Source: [Eubacterium] yurii subsp. margaretiae ATCC 43715 (GTDB lineage Bacteria; Bacillota; Clostridia; Peptostreptococcales; Filifactoraceae). Taken from it: 64,000 nt of DNA. The stretch is taken from the NCBI GenBank assembly GCA_000146855.1, contig GL405246.1, positions 941,661 to 1,005,660 of the forward strand, written 5' to 3'. Under the pieces are notes generated by a model. It searched no databases. It was not told the DNA's origin and worked only from the letters and a program-made list of their open reading frames with translations. This document shows positions 45,551 to 54,648 of this stretch, piece by piece (position 1 is the stretch's first letter; every line of letters begins with the position of its first letter). The position numbers and the translations under genes were made by a program.

Positions 45551-45597
45551 AAAGTGGCTGTATTAAATGAGTTTTTCTCATTTTACAGCCACTTTTC
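45551..45597. terminator. Bidirectional terminator between cbiD and the class A PBP
   Basis: Long stem, arms 45551-45571 and 45577-45596 (AAAGTGGCTGTA with TACAGCCACTTT, then AAATGAG with CTCATTT), T-rich on the plus side and A-rich on the minus side. Confidence 0.88.
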
Positions 45598-45606
45598 TAT
45601 AAGCTA

Positions 45607-48219
45607 TTAAGGTTTGTTTTCTGATGGCGGTTGATTTTCCACAGGTGGTGTCTGATTATTATTGTTATTATTATCTAAAATCAGATTTGCATCATTTTGA
45701 TTATTATTGCCTTGGTTACCTGAGTTTTCAACTTGTCCTTGTCCGTTACCGCCATTTGCATCTGGAGGATTAGTATTTCCATCAGTAGGTGGTGTAGGTT
45801 GAGCGGGTTGCGTATTATTGTTATTTGGATCAGTCGGTTGTTGAGTGCCATCAGGTTGTTGTGGATTAGCAGGAGTTTGTCCTTGATCCGGATTTGTAGG
45901 AGTAGTTTGATTGTTTTGATTTGGGTCTGTGGTAGGTGGTTGACCTTGGTTTTGATTATTCTTATCCCCTTCAAACAATACCCCATCAAGGTTTTGATTT
46001 TGATTTGGGTTAACCGTATCATTATTTACAGGAGGAGTAGGTTGTTCCTCTTGAGTAGGTTCATCTGATATAATGTCGTTAGGCTCAATTTTAGTAGGTA
46101 AATCAAAGGCCTTATAAGAAAGTTTAAGTGCATATTTTATCCTGTTCATGACATTTCTCCACAAAGTTGCTGGGACTGCCGAAGTATAGCTAAGTTCAAC
46201 AGGATTATCAGCACCAATCCAAACTGCTGCTGTATAGTAAGGAGTGTATCCAACAAAATATACATCCTTTTTCTCATCAGTAGTACCTGTTTTTCCTGCT
46301 GCTGGCATTTTGTCAAGAATTGCAGCCTTTCCAGAGCCGCTTGTTACTACGCTTTCTAGTATTGTAGTCATCTTATAGGCATTGGATTCATCGATCATTG
46401 TAAAAACTTCTGGATTATTTTCATATATTACAGAGTCATTTCTATCTACAATCTTAGTGATAAATGTAGGTTTAACTTGCTTTCCAAGATTGGCAATGCC
46501 TGAATAAGCTGATGCCATCTCAAGTGGAGTTACACCATGAGTAAGTCCACCTAGTGCCAATGCTAGATTTTCATCATTGTTTACAGGATCATCTTCACGT
46601 CTCACCAGATGTTTAAAGCCCATCTCCTCAAGATAGTCAAGTGAGCGAGTTACAGCTTCTGCTTTTGTTTTTCCAAGCGATTCCAATGTTTTTACTGCTG
46701 CAACATTGGCAGATACCTGAATCAATTTTTTCATAGTAGCATTTCCATAATAAATATTATATATATTGCTTGGCCAATATCCTGTAGGGCTTGTTGAATC
46801 ACGACGTGGAGAGTCGTTGATTATAGAATTTGGAGTCATACCGTCTTTTAATGCTAGTAAATATACAGCTAGTGGTTTAATAGCCGAGCCTGGTTGTCTT
46901 GGATTGTCAGAACGGTCGTAGATAAAACTTCCGGCCTGTCCACGTCCACCTATGAGAGCTTTTACATAGCCTGTCTTTTGGTCAATTACAACCATTGCTG
47001 CCTGTGGTTGTATATTATTATCCTTGTCTGTAAATGAATTTTGAAAGTTTTCAGTGAGTGAAAATTCATATTCTAAAATCTTTTGTATTCTCGGATCTAG
47101 TGTGGTATAGATTTTCAAACCACCAAATTTAAGCATTTCATTTGCAGCTTCTTCAGTATTTCCCTGACTTATCAAAATTTTTATTACTTCTTTTTTTACC
47201 TTATCATTGAAATATGATGAAATACCACTATTGTTTCTTGGTGGGAATTTTATAGTTATCGGAGTTGCTAATGCTTCGGTATATTTAGCATTGTCTATAA
47301 ATCCAAGCTCCAACATCTTCTTGAGTATTATCTTTTGCCTTGATATTGAGTCAGGATTCAATTCAGCTTTTGCAACAACTAGAGAACCTTGTTTAAGCAA
47401 GATATATTCGTACTGATCTATTCTGCCAATATTTCTAAGCCTTCTGAAGATGTCCAATTCAGCTTCAGTAGGAGTATTTTTTTTCTCAGATTCAAACATT
47501 TTTAGTTGGATAGTTGTTAAATCATCACCCTCTGTAATATCCAATAGTTTGTATGGGATATACTTTACAGGATACTTAGTAATTCCAGCGAGCACAGCTG
47601 CCTCTGCAAGATTGACTTCTTGTATATTCTTATTAAAATAAGACTTAGCTGCCGCTTGTACGCCATTGACATTACTACCTAAAAAAACAGAATTTAGATA
47701 GGCATAGAGTATCTGTGTCTTAGAAAATCTCTTTTCAAGCTCCATAGCATATACAGCATCAGTAATCTTTCTCATAGCAGATTTTTTTGAACTTGTGAGA
47801 AGATTTTTAGACAGCTGCATTGAAATAGTCGATGCTCCCTGTTCCAAAGATCTTGCTTTAATATCGTGGATAATCGCACCAAAAACTCTCTTTATATCCA
47901 CTCCGTTATGTTCATAAAAACGCTCATCTTCAATAGCGATAAATGCTTTTTGTACATCTGACGGAATGTCTTCTATAGGAACTATAGTTCTATATACATT
48001 ACTTTGAATTTTTTCAGTTATCTTACCTGAGTCATCATATATGAAAGAAGTCTCTTCTAATAACGAATCAATATTTTTTGCTGTAGAGCTTGGAAAATTA
48101 CTTGATATCGATATATATAAGGCGACTAAAACTGCACAGGTAGCTATAATAGAAAAAATCAAAAAATAGAAAAGGAAGTTGAATATTTTCCTTATTATTC
48201 CCAATTTTTTCTCTGTCAT
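45607..48219 (-). CDS. Class A penicillin-binding protein with long Asn/Gln/Pro tail
   Basis: 870 residues. Cytoplasmic tail and one membrane helix (about 12-40), then the glycosyltransferase 51 domain with catalytic Glu97 (AIEDERFYEHNG), QGASTISMQL, KILYAYLN-like TQILYAYLNSV. The transpeptidase domain has Ser445-xx-Lys448 (QPGSAIKPL), SAN at 503-505 and KTG at 643-645. From about 719 to the end a low-complexity Pro/Asn/Gln/Thr-rich tail of about 150 residues (runs of N, NQNQ, PTDPNNNN) extends outside the cell. It builds and crosslinks peptidoglycan. RBS GGAGG. PBP1/PonA type. Confidence 0.93.
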   Translation of the reverse strand: MTEKKLGIIRKIFNFLFYFLIFSIIATCAVLVALYISISSNFPSSTAKNIDSLLEETSFIYDDSGKITEKIQSNVYRTIVPIEDIPSDVQKAFIAIEDERFYEHNGVDIKRVFGAIIHDIKARSLEQGASTISMQLSKNLLTSSKKSAMRKITDAVYAMELEKRFSKTQILYAYLNSVFLGSNVNGVQAAAKSYFNKNIQEVNLAEAAVLAGITKYPVKYIPYKLLDITEGDDLTTIQLKMFESEKKNTPTEAELDIFRRLRNIGRIDQYEYILLKQGSLVVAKAELNPDSISRQKIILKKMLELGFIDNAKYTEALATPITIKFPPRNNSGISSYFNDKVKKEVIKILISQGNTEEAANEMLKFGGLKIYTTLDPRIQKILEYEFSLTENFQNSFTDKDNNIQPQAAMVVIDQKTGYVKALIGGRGQAGSFIYDRSDNPRQPGSAIKPLAVYLLALKDGMTPNSIINDSPRRDSTSPTGYWPSNIYNIYYGNATMKKLIQVSANVAAVKTLESLGKTKAEAVTRSLDYLEEMGFKHLVRREDDPVNNDENLALALGGLTHGVTPLEMASAYSGIANLGKQVKPTFITKIVDRNDSVIYENNPEVFTMIDESNAYKMTTILESVVTSGSGKAAILDKMPAAGKTGTTDEKKDVYFVGYTPYYTAAVWIGADNPVELSYTSAVPATLWRNVMNRIKYALKLSYKAFDLPTKIEPNDIISDEPTQEEQPTPPVNNDTVNPNQNQNLDGVLFEGDKNNQNQGQPPTTDPNQNNQTTPTNPDQGQTPANPQQPDGTQQPTDPNNNNTQPAQPTPPTDGNTNPPDANGGNGQGQVENSGNQGNNNQNDANLILDNNNNNNQTPPVENQPPSENKP

Positions 48220-48270
48220 AATTCCTCCTGATTTGAAAGAAAATAAAATTAAAAAAATTTGTACTTTATT

Positions 48271-48298
48271 ATTATATCACAAGATAGTATAATGTTAA
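48271..48298 (-). promoter_or_regulatory. Promoter of the class A PBP gene (overlaps a possible tcdA promoter)
   Basis: Minus strand TTAACA (48293-48298), 16 bases, TATAAT (48271-48276) with a TGA extension. On the plus strand TTTATT (48265-48270), 17 bases, TATAAT (48288-48293) would serve tcdA. Confidence 0.6.
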
Positions 48299-48381
48299 CA
48301 TAAATTTTATAAAATTGTAACATAGGAATTTATAAATTTACAATGATTTAAATGATTATAAATTAGGGAAACGGAATAAAT

Positions 48382-49080
48382 ATGAGTGACGAATTTACAA
48401 GACTTAAGACTATGATAGGTCAAGACAGTTTTGATAAGCTGACAAAAAAGCATGTTGCTATATTTGGACTTGGTGGAGTCGGTGGATTTGCAACGGAAAC
48501 ATTGGCAAGGAGTGGCATAGGTAAGTTGACAATTGTGGACTTCGACACTGTAGATATTACAAATATAAATAGGCAGATTATAGCTGACAGTCAAAGTTTA
48601 GGAAGTTATAAGACAGATGTTTTTGAAGAAAGACTAAAAAAAATTAATAGGGACATAGTGATTAACAAAATAACTAAAAAATATCTTCCAAACAATAGTG
48701 AGGAGTTTTTTGACAGCTATGACTATATTGTGGATGCTATAGACATAGTTACTAGTAAGATATACCTTATCAAAACTGCTTATGAAAAAAAATTAAGAAT
48801 AATTAGCTCAATGGGTATGGGCAATAGACTTAATCCATCTAAAATTATACTTACTACATTGGACAAGACTAGTAATTGCTCCCTTGCAAGAGTTATGAGA
48901 AGAGAACTTAAAAAATATGGTATAACAAAGTTGAAATGCGTATATTCAACAGAAGATGTAATTATACACGAAAAAAAACTGGTAGGCAATAAGATGGTGA
49001 ACGGTTCAAGTGCTTTTGTACCTTCTGTTGCCGGTATTACTATGGCAAGTGAGATTGTACGCTGCTTTCTAAATGAATGA
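48382..49080 (+). CDS. tcdA: tRNA threonylcarbamoyladenosine dehydratase
   Basis: 232 residues, E1/ThiF-like Rossmann protein. VAIFGLGGVGGFATE (about 27-41) binds ATP, then IVDFDTVDITNINRQI, KSDVFEERL-like KTDVFEERL, and NCSLARVMRRELKKYGI. This is the TcdA/CsdL pattern; it cyclises t6A37 of tRNA to ct6A using ATP. Start ATG 48382 with GGAAACGGAA upstream. Monocistronic, divergent from the PBP. Confidence 0.9.
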   Translation: MSDEFTRLKTMIGQDSFDKLTKKHVAIFGLGGVGGFATETLARSGIGKLTIVDFDTVDITNINRQIIADSQSLGSYKTDVFEERLKKINRDIVINKITKKYLPNNSEEFFDSYDYIVDAIDIVTSKIYLIKTAYEKKLRIISSMGMGNRLNPSKIILTTLDKTSNCSLARVMRRELKKYGITKLKCVYSTEDVIIHEKKLVGNKMVNGSSAFVPSVAGITMASEIVRCFLNE

Positions 49081-49275
49081 TACATTGTTTATAAAATAGA
49101 AGAACTAATAAATTTTTTAAAATTGATATTACATTTTTTCATTGTAAACTAAGGTAGTTACTTTTTTATTAAAATTAATGAGATATAGGTAACAAGGCAA
49201 TTTTATAGAATAGAAGTTATAATAAATGGGACATATTATAATAAATTAGTATTTTAAAATGGGAGAATTAGGGTT

Positions 49276-50241
49276 ATGATTAACAACGAGATATTAAAGA
49301 TTCTATATGAAAACAAGGATGATTATGTGTCAGGTGAAAATCTTGCATCCGTATTTTCTATATCAAGAGCGGCAATCTCAAAGAGGATAGAAAAATTGAG
49401 ATTAAAGGGTGTAAATATACACTCAGTACCAAATAGAGGATATAAAATAATATCAATGCCGGATTTTTTGATAGAAGAATCAGTTACTATAGGTGTACCT
49501 GAAAGTCAGGCAATAGGCAACACTATAGAAGTTTTTGACGAAATAGATTCTACAAATGAACAGGCGAAAAAAATAGCAAAAAATGCAAGTGACGGAACAA
49601 TAGTTGCAGCAAATGTTCAAACTAAGGGAAAGGGAAGAAGAGGTAGAGAGTTTGAGTCAAAAAAAGGAGGAATGTATTTTTCTATTATACTTAAACCGGA
49701 TGTAGCAATAGAAGAAGTGCCTTTTATAACTCAAATGACAGCTTGCAGTATTAACAAGGCTCTAAGTGAAATGGGAGTCGACACCTTGATAAAATGGCCT
49801 AACGACATAATTCTAAATGACAAAAAGCTTTGTGGTATACTTTGTGAAATGAGCTGTGAAATAGATTATCTTAGCTATGTAGTCGCAGGTATAGGCATTA
49901 ATTTGAAAAAGGTAGATTTTGAAGAAGAGGTTGAAAAAGTAGCTACATCTTTAGAGCAAGAAGGTTATGAATTGGATAATTTAGGCCTCTTTTGGAATAT
50001 ATTAAAAAACTTCGACTATTTCTACCAAAAATATATTATGCACGATTATGATGAAATGCTCGATATATTAAGAGCAAATTCATATATCTTGAATAAGGAT
50101 ATAGAGATACTTACTTCTAATGAGATAAAAAAAGCAAGATCTAAGGACATAGATGAAAAAGGATTTTTAGTTGTGGAATATGAAAACGGAGATATAGAGC
50201 ATATCAACTATGGAGAGGTAAGTGTAAGAAAGAAAAGATGA
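49276..50241 (+). CDS. birA: Bifunctional biotin ligase/repressor
   Basis: 321 residues. Winged-helix domain 1-60 (SGENLASVFSISRAAISKRI recognition helix), ligase domain from about 80 with GKGRRGRE at 118-125 (biotinyl-AMP loop), KWPNDI at 173-178 and the catalytic Lys near 184 (DKKLCGIL), and a C-terminal SH3-like domain. It attaches biotin to carboxylases and can repress biotin genes; no biotin operon is in the window. RBS GGGAG. The following genes are only 30 bp and 23 bp apart, so probably one operon. Confidence 0.92.
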   Translation: MINNEILKILYENKDDYVSGENLASVFSISRAAISKRIEKLRLKGVNIHSVPNRGYKIISMPDFLIEESVTIGVPESQAIGNTIEVFDEIDSTNEQAKKIAKNASDGTIVAANVQTKGKGRRGREFESKKGGMYFSIILKPDVAIEEVPFITQMTACSINKALSEMGVDTLIKWPNDIILNDKKLCGILCEMSCEIDYLSYVVAGIGINLKKVDFEEEVEKVATSLEQEGYELDNLGLFWNILKNFDYFYQKYIMHDYDEMLDILRANSYILNKDIEILTSNEIKKARSKDIDEKGFLVVEYENGDIEHINYGEVSVRKKR

Positions 50242-50271
50242 GACAAGAGCTAAGGCGAAAGGAAAGAATAT

Positions 50272-50937
50272 ATGAAAAATCCCAAAAAATTGTATGATAA
50301 GAAGATTACCTGTCTAAACTGTCATACATATTTTGAGACAAAAAAACCTATTTTAAACAGACTTAGGATAATAGATTCAGAAACTGACGGGCATAAAATA
50401 TACAAGGAGAACTCTCCTATGTTATATGAGGTAAATGTCTGTCCGATTTGCGGATTCGCATTTGATGATAGACTCAATAATCCATTATATGAGGATGATA
50501 TAAAAAAATTGCTGTCTTATTTTCAAACTGTAAAAAATTTTGAGCAATATTGTCAAGAGAGGACTATACAAGACGCAATTCGGATTTCTAAGTTGGCTAT
50601 TTATATAGCAACTACTATAGATGAGCCAAAGACATTAAGAGGAGCGCAGTATCTAAAGACATCCTGGTTATATAGGGAGATAAATGACAAGGAAAATGAA
50701 GAGATATATCTTAAAAAATCAAAGGAGTTCCTAGAAGATGCGTTTGAAAATGAAGATTTTGAATATTTTGGACTGAGGCTGCATGTACTGTACAACATAC
50801 TTTCAGAGACAAGCAGAAAGCTGGATTTGTATGAAGATGCGGCAAAGTATTATTCAAAACTGTTTCGATGTTCAACTACGCCCAATTACATGAAACAAAA
50901 GGCACAAAATAATTGGCTGGACTATAACAACAGGTAA
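50272..50937 (+). CDS. DUF2225 protein
   Basis: 221 residues. Two zinc-binding CxxC pairs (ITCLNCHTYFETKK near 14-17 and NVCPICGFAFDD near 60-63) form a ribbon with ENSPMLYEVNVCP, typical of DUF2225. A helical, TPR-like part follows (YLKTSWLYREINDKENEEIYLK, LYEDAAKYYSKLF). Function of the family is not known. RBS AAAGGAAAG. It sits between birA and the glycosyltransferase. Confidence 0.82.
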   Translation: MKNPKKLYDKKITCLNCHTYFETKKPILNRLRIIDSETDGHKIYKENSPMLYEVNVCPICGFAFDDRLNNPLYEDDIKKLLSYFQTVKNFEQYCQERTIQDAIRISKLAIYIATTIDEPKTLRGAQYLKTSWLYREINDKENEEIYLKKSKEFLEDAFENEDFEYFGLRLHVLYNILSETSRKLDLYEDAAKYYSKLFRCSTTPNYMKQKAQNNWLDYNNR

Positions 50938-50960
50938 TAGTTAAGTTTGGAGGTAATTTT

Positions 50961-52082
50961 TTGAAAGTATTGATACTGACCAACAAGGTAGGTGGAGGGC
51001 ACAATACGACTGCCAACGCCCTTAAAAACGAGTTCGAAAAATATGATAACGTGGAATGTAGGACTATAGATTCTTTTGAATACATCTCTCCTATATTACA
51101 AAAAAGTGTAGCAAATGGATATTTATGGTCTACTGCAATATTTCCTGGACTTTACAAACAAGGATATAGGTATCAGGAGCTTATGGATGAAGCACCTGAT
51201 GCTGATATGTCTGACAACCCTGCTTATTCATTTTTGACTCAGAAATTACTAAGCTACTTTGACAAAGAATTTTATCCTGACATTGTTATTAGTACACATA
51301 TATTTTCAGCCCAACTTATTAATATAATGGTTGAAAAATCACTCATAGATGTCAAATCTGTGGGTATAATCACTGATTTTACCATACATCCACATTGGTG
51401 CAAGCTATATAGTATGGATTATTTTGTAACAGCCAGTGAACTGCTTGACTATCAAGCAATTAAAAAAGGCATACCAAAAGAAAAAATCCTTCCTTTTGGT
51501 ATACCGATAGATGAAAAATTTTCGAGAGTAATAGAAAAAAATCTTGCAAAAAAAGAGCTTGGTTTAGATGAAAATAAAAGCACAATTCTTGTAATGTCAG
51601 GCTCTATGGGATACGGGAAGATTGACAAGTTGGTAAAGAAAATAGATTCAATGGCTGAGGAGTTTCAGATAATAGTAGTTTGTGGAAATAGCATAAAAAA
51701 TAAAAAAAATCTGGAAAAGTACAAATTTGTACATGATATTCATATATATGGATATGTAGATAACATTGATGTTATGATGAGTGCAAGTGAGCTTATTATA
51801 ACAAAACCTGGTGGACTTACAAGCTGTGAAGTGCTTTGTAAGAAAATACCTATGATAATGATTAATCCAATACCTGGTCAAGAAGAAAGGAATGTAGATT
51901 TTCTTATTAATAATGGATGTGCTATGTATGCAACAAAGACTTTTCCTATAGATGAAGCATTTTATCAGATGTATATAAATAAGGAAAAGTTTGATAATAT
52001 GAAGAAAAATATAGATTTGATACGAAAACCAAATGCTACAAAAGACGTTTGTGAATTTTTGGTAAATTTAAATAAAGGATAG
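50961..52082 (+). CDS. Diacylglycerol glucosyltransferase/MGDG synthase-like glycosyltransferase
   Basis: 373 residues with a TTG start placed 6 bases after GGAGGT; no better start is available. GT28 family: N-terminal LILTNKVGGGHNTTANAL, TDFTIHPHWCKLYSMDYF, ILVMSGSMGYGKID, VCGNSIKNKK, and the sugar-nucleotide motif ASELIITKPGGLTSCEVLCKK. The pattern matches UgtP/MGDG synthases, which move glucose or galactose to diacylglycerol for glycolipid and lipoteichoic acid anchors. Peripheral membrane enzyme. UgtP and MurG share this fold; the GGGHN start favours UgtP. Confidence 0.85.
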   Translation: MKVLILTNKVGGGHNTTANALKNEFEKYDNVECRTIDSFEYISPILQKSVANGYLWSTAIFPGLYKQGYRYQELMDEAPDADMSDNPAYSFLTQKLLSYFDKEFYPDIVISTHIFSAQLINIMVEKSLIDVKSVGIITDFTIHPHWCKLYSMDYFVTASELLDYQAIKKGIPKEKILPFGIPIDEKFSRVIEKNLAKKELGLDENKSTILVMSGSMGYGKIDKLVKKIDSMAEEFQIIVVCGNSIKNKKNLEKYKFVHDIHIYGYVDNIDVMMSASELIITKPGGLTSCEVLCKKIPMIMINPIPGQEERNVDFLINNGCAMYATKTFPIDEAFYQMYINKEKFDNMKKNIDLIRKPNATKDVCEFLVNLNKG

Positions 52083-52163
52083 CTTACAAATAAAAAATAT
52101 AAAAAAAATATAAAAAATAAGTTAAAAAATTCTTCGAAAATAGTAAATGAAAGAAAAGTGAAA

Positions 52164-52207
52164 AAAACTACCAATTTTGTTAAAAACCTTGAAGTCTTGG
52201 TAGTTTT
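52164..52207 (+). terminator. Terminator after the glycosyltransferase
   Basis: 11-bp perfect stem AAAACTACCAA / TTGGTAGTTTT with a 22-base loop; the T-run is short (four T). Confidence 0.5.
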
Positions 52208-52297
52208 ACATTGGATACCAAAAAAGTGTTTTAATTACAAATCGAAAAATATTTCAAAAAAATAGATATAACGTTCAATTTTATTGCAAAAAAACAC

Positions 52298-52325
52298 TTG
52301 ACTTTATTTCAAAATTCAATATACT
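52298..52325 (+). promoter_or_regulatory. Promoter of the 60-residue basic protein
   Basis: TTGACT (52298-52303), 16 bases, TATACT (52320-52325). It predicts a leader of about 260 nt, within which TATGATA (52468-52474) and TATCATA (52486-52492) form an inverted repeat. The remainder of 52208-52593 shows nothing else. Confidence 0.55.
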
Positions 52326-52593
52326 ATGTGTATATAAAAATTTAATGACCATATGAAATAACAACTCTTAAACAAAGTTTTTATAGAGCTTAAAAATCTA
52401 AAAAAATGTATAATCTATAATAATTGTTTTAGTATCATTGAGACTTTAGTATTTTTTACATTTATCTTATGATAATGTTTAATTGTATCATATATCATAT
52501 ATCTTTTTTACATTAATGAAATACAAGCTACAGATTTTGTTTTCTATGGTTATTGTTGTACTTAAAAGAATTTTTAGAAAGGAAAGTGAAGTT

Positions 52594-52776
52594 ATGCCTG
52601 TATCAGAAGCACAAAAAAGAGCCAGTAAAAAATGGAGCCAATCAAATAAGGATAAGATAAAGATAATTACTTACAGAAGCTGTGCTAAGACTTTTATCAA
52701 AAAGATAGCTACTGCTGAAGAATTGGATTCTTTGATGGAAATGATTAATGAGAGAAAAAAAGAATTGGCTAAATAG
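52594..52776 (+). CDS. Small basic, probably ribbon-helix-helix-like protein
   Basis: 60 residues from ATG 52594, chosen for AAGGAAAG upstream; a longer in-frame reading from 52483 has a hydrophobic unlikely start. The start MPVSEAQKRASKKWSQSNKD resembles many small RHH-type proteins of Firmicutes and their mobile elements, followed by KIKIITYRSCAKTFIKKIA and a helical end. Possible DNA-binding regulator or nucleoid protein (inference). It has its own promoter and terminator and a long leader. Confidence 0.6.
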   Translation: MPVSEAQKRASKKWSQSNKDKIKIITYRSCAKTFIKKIATAEELDSLMEMINERKKELAK

Positions 52777-52789
52777 TTTTTTATCTTCA

Positions 52790-52824
52790 AACACCCTACA
52801 AAATGAATAGTAGGGTGTTTTTTT
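52790..52824 (+). terminator. Terminator after the small basic protein
   Basis: Perfect 10-bp stem AACACCCTAC / GTAGGGTGTT followed by seven T. Confidence 0.88.
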
Positions 52825-53012
52825 GGGTATTTCATGGTTAAGGAGTTCTGTTTTGCCCTTATAGTATGAATTTTTAATAAACAATAATATAAAATTGGAA
52901 AATATAATCTGTTAGATATTGACAGAAATTATTGAGAAACTTTAAATTGACTATAATAATGAGTAACTAAAATTTTATAACATTTATTTGACGCTTTGTT
53001 TAAGGGGAAAGT

Positions 53013-53321
53013 ATGCAAGAGTACAGACACATTGATGAATGGGTATTTTCTATACTTTTAAATGTGGAAAAAACGGAAGTATCAAGGCTTAAGGAATATA
53101 AAATTTACGAATTGATGAAACTGCTTAATCATGAAAATGACAATTACCATATTGATACTTATGATGAATATTATGAAGATGTTGACGAGACATTAAAAGA
53201 GAGCAACTGGAATTTTTTTGAAGAGCTTTATACTGAAGATGACAGATTATTTGACTGTGGTGGAGTGTTGGATGATGATGATTTAAACGATTTTGATAAG
53301 TTGATAGTAATTAATAAATAA
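53013..53321 (+). CDS. Small acidic protein of unknown function
   Basis: 102 residues, RBS AAGGGGAAA. Mostly helical, very acidic, with DTYDEYYEDVDETLKESNWN and a C-terminal DDDDLNDFDK. No signal peptide or membrane segment, so cytoplasmic. It lies 22 bp before yigZ and is probably cotranscribed. No family recognised. Confidence 0.6.
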   Translation: MQEYRHIDEWVFSILLNVEKTEVSRLKEYKIYELMKLLNHENDNYHIDTYDEYYEDVDETLKESNWNFFEELYTEDDRLFDCGGVLDDDDLNDFDKLIVINK

Positions 53322-53343
53322 TGTTATAAACAAGAGGGATAAA

Positions 53344-53991
53344 TTGAAATCATACAGTACGGTTTTATCAAATGCAAGCGCTGAAATTGTAATTGAAAAA
53401 TCAAGGTTTATAGGACAATCTTTTCATGTTGAAGACTTAGAAGAGACTGAAAATATAATAAAAGAAGTTAAAAAAAAATATTATGATGCAACTCATAATT
53501 GCTTTGCCTTTATTATGGGAGAGGATATGAGTATTGCAAAGGCAAATGATGACGGAGAGCCATCTTCAACTGCAGGAGTTCCTATGCTAGAGGTAATGAA
53601 AAAGCTTAATCTAACTAATACATTAGTGATAGCGACAAGGTATTTTGGTGGGACAAAATTAGGTGCGTCAGGACTTATAAGAGCCTATGCAAAGACCGCA
53701 AAGATTGCCCTTGATGCAAATAGCATTGTAAATAAAAAGGTATATAACAAGCTTATCTTGAATATTGATTATGGTTTGGTGGGAAAGATCCAGAAATATC
53801 TTGAAAATAACCAAACAATATATGATGCACCCATTTTTACTGAGAAAGTTGAGTTTATTTTGTATGAAACGGAAGAAAAAATAAATGTTTTACAAAAAGA
53901 CTTACTTGACCTAACAAATGCGAATTGTAAATTGCAGGTAGGGGATAAGGTATATCTTGACTTTGTCGATGGGAAATATTTGAAAAATTAG
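53344..53991 (+). CDS. yigZ: YigZ/IMPACT family protein
   Basis: 215 residues, TTG start 6 bases after GAGGG. The N-terminal IMPACT domain has IEKSRFIGQSF, DATHNCFAFIMG, NDDGEPSSTAGVPMLEVM and ATRYFGGTKLGASGLIRAY, the family signature. A C-terminal DUF1949-type domain follows. Members bind nucleic acid or ribosome partners and may act in translation control; no enzymatic role is settled. Confidence 0.9.
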   Translation: MKSYSTVLSNASAEIVIEKSRFIGQSFHVEDLEETENIIKEVKKKYYDATHNCFAFIMGEDMSIAKANDDGEPSSTAGVPMLEVMKKLNLTNTLVIATRYFGGTKLGASGLIRAYAKTAKIALDANSIVNKKVYNKLILNIDYGLVGKIQKYLENNQTIYDAPIFTEKVEFILYETEEKINVLQKDLLDLTNANCKLQVGDKVYLDFVDGKYLKN

Positions 53992-54108
53992 TTAAAAATA
54001 AGTATATATCTTTTTAAATATGTCATTTATATATAAAAATAAGATAGAGATTACCTTTTTATTACAAATGAATAACTTTAGAAAAAAAGGATAGAAATAA
54101 TTCTAAGT

Positions 54109-54142
54109 GATGACTAAAGTTATAAGTTTAGTCTAAGTCATC
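54109..54142 (+). promoter_or_regulatory. Alternative hairpins in the mscL leader
   Basis: GACTAAA (54112-54118) pairs with TTTAGTC (54127-54133), while GATGACT (54109-54115) can instead pair with AGTCATC (54136-54142). The two folds share bases and exclude each other, about 50 bases upstream of the mscL start. Confidence 0.35.
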
Positions 54143-54194
54143 TGGAGGACTTATTATATTTCAAAGATTTTTGTTAATGCAGAAAGGAATTTAT

Positions 54195-54605
54195 ATGGGA
54201 TTTGTAAAAGAGTTTAAAGAATTTGCAGTTAAAGGTAATGTAATGGACATGGCAGTAGGGGTAATAATAGGTGGAGCATTTGGTAAGATAGTTACATCTC
54301 TTGTAAACGATATAATGATGCCTCTAATTTCAAAGATAACAGGTGGAATTAATTTCACTGATTTGAAGATTGTGCTTACTCCTGCGGATGAAGCTAATAA
54401 GGTAGCTGAAGTTGCATTTGCTTATGGTAATTTTATACAAAATGTATTTGACTTCTTGATAATAGCGCTTTGTATATTTGCAATGGTTAAGGCTATAAAT
54501 TCTTTGAAGAAGAAAGAGGAAGAAAAGCCTGAAGAACCCCCAAAACCATCAAATGAGGAACTTATTCTTACTGAAATAAGAGATTTGCTAAAGGAAAAGA
54601 AATAA
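54195..54605 (+). CDS. mscL: Large-conductance mechanosensitive channel
   Basis: 136 residues from ATG 54195 behind AGAAAGGA. It starts [20 protein letters not shown], with helix 1 [20 protein letters not shown] (pore-lining, gate region), [11 protein letters not shown], helix 2 [19 protein letters not shown], and the cytoplasmic bundle [20 protein letters not shown]. It relieves hypo-osmotic stress. Confidence 0.96.
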   Translation: MGFVKEFKEFAVKGNVMDMAVGVIIGGAFGKIVTSLVNDIMMPLISKITGGINFTDLKIVLTPADEANKVAEVAFAYGNFIQNVFDFLIIALCIFAMVKAINSLKKKEEEKPEEPPKPSNEELILTEIRDLLKEKK

Positions 54606-54612
54606 TTTTTTA

Positions 54613-54640
54613 TTGAAAAAATTTTTATTTGTGCTATAAT
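54613..54640 (+). promoter_or_regulatory. Promoter of the small membrane protein behind a structured leader
   Basis: TTGAAA (54613-54618), 16 bases, TATAAT (54635-54640) with TGC extension, immediately after mscL. Transcript start near 54647. Confidence 0.75.
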
Positions 54641-54648
54641 AGTCATAC

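Noticed and set aside
45681..46068. Frames on both strands over the PBP tail
   Set aside because: Produced by the repetitive Asn/Gln/Pro codons of the tail; no start signals or domains.
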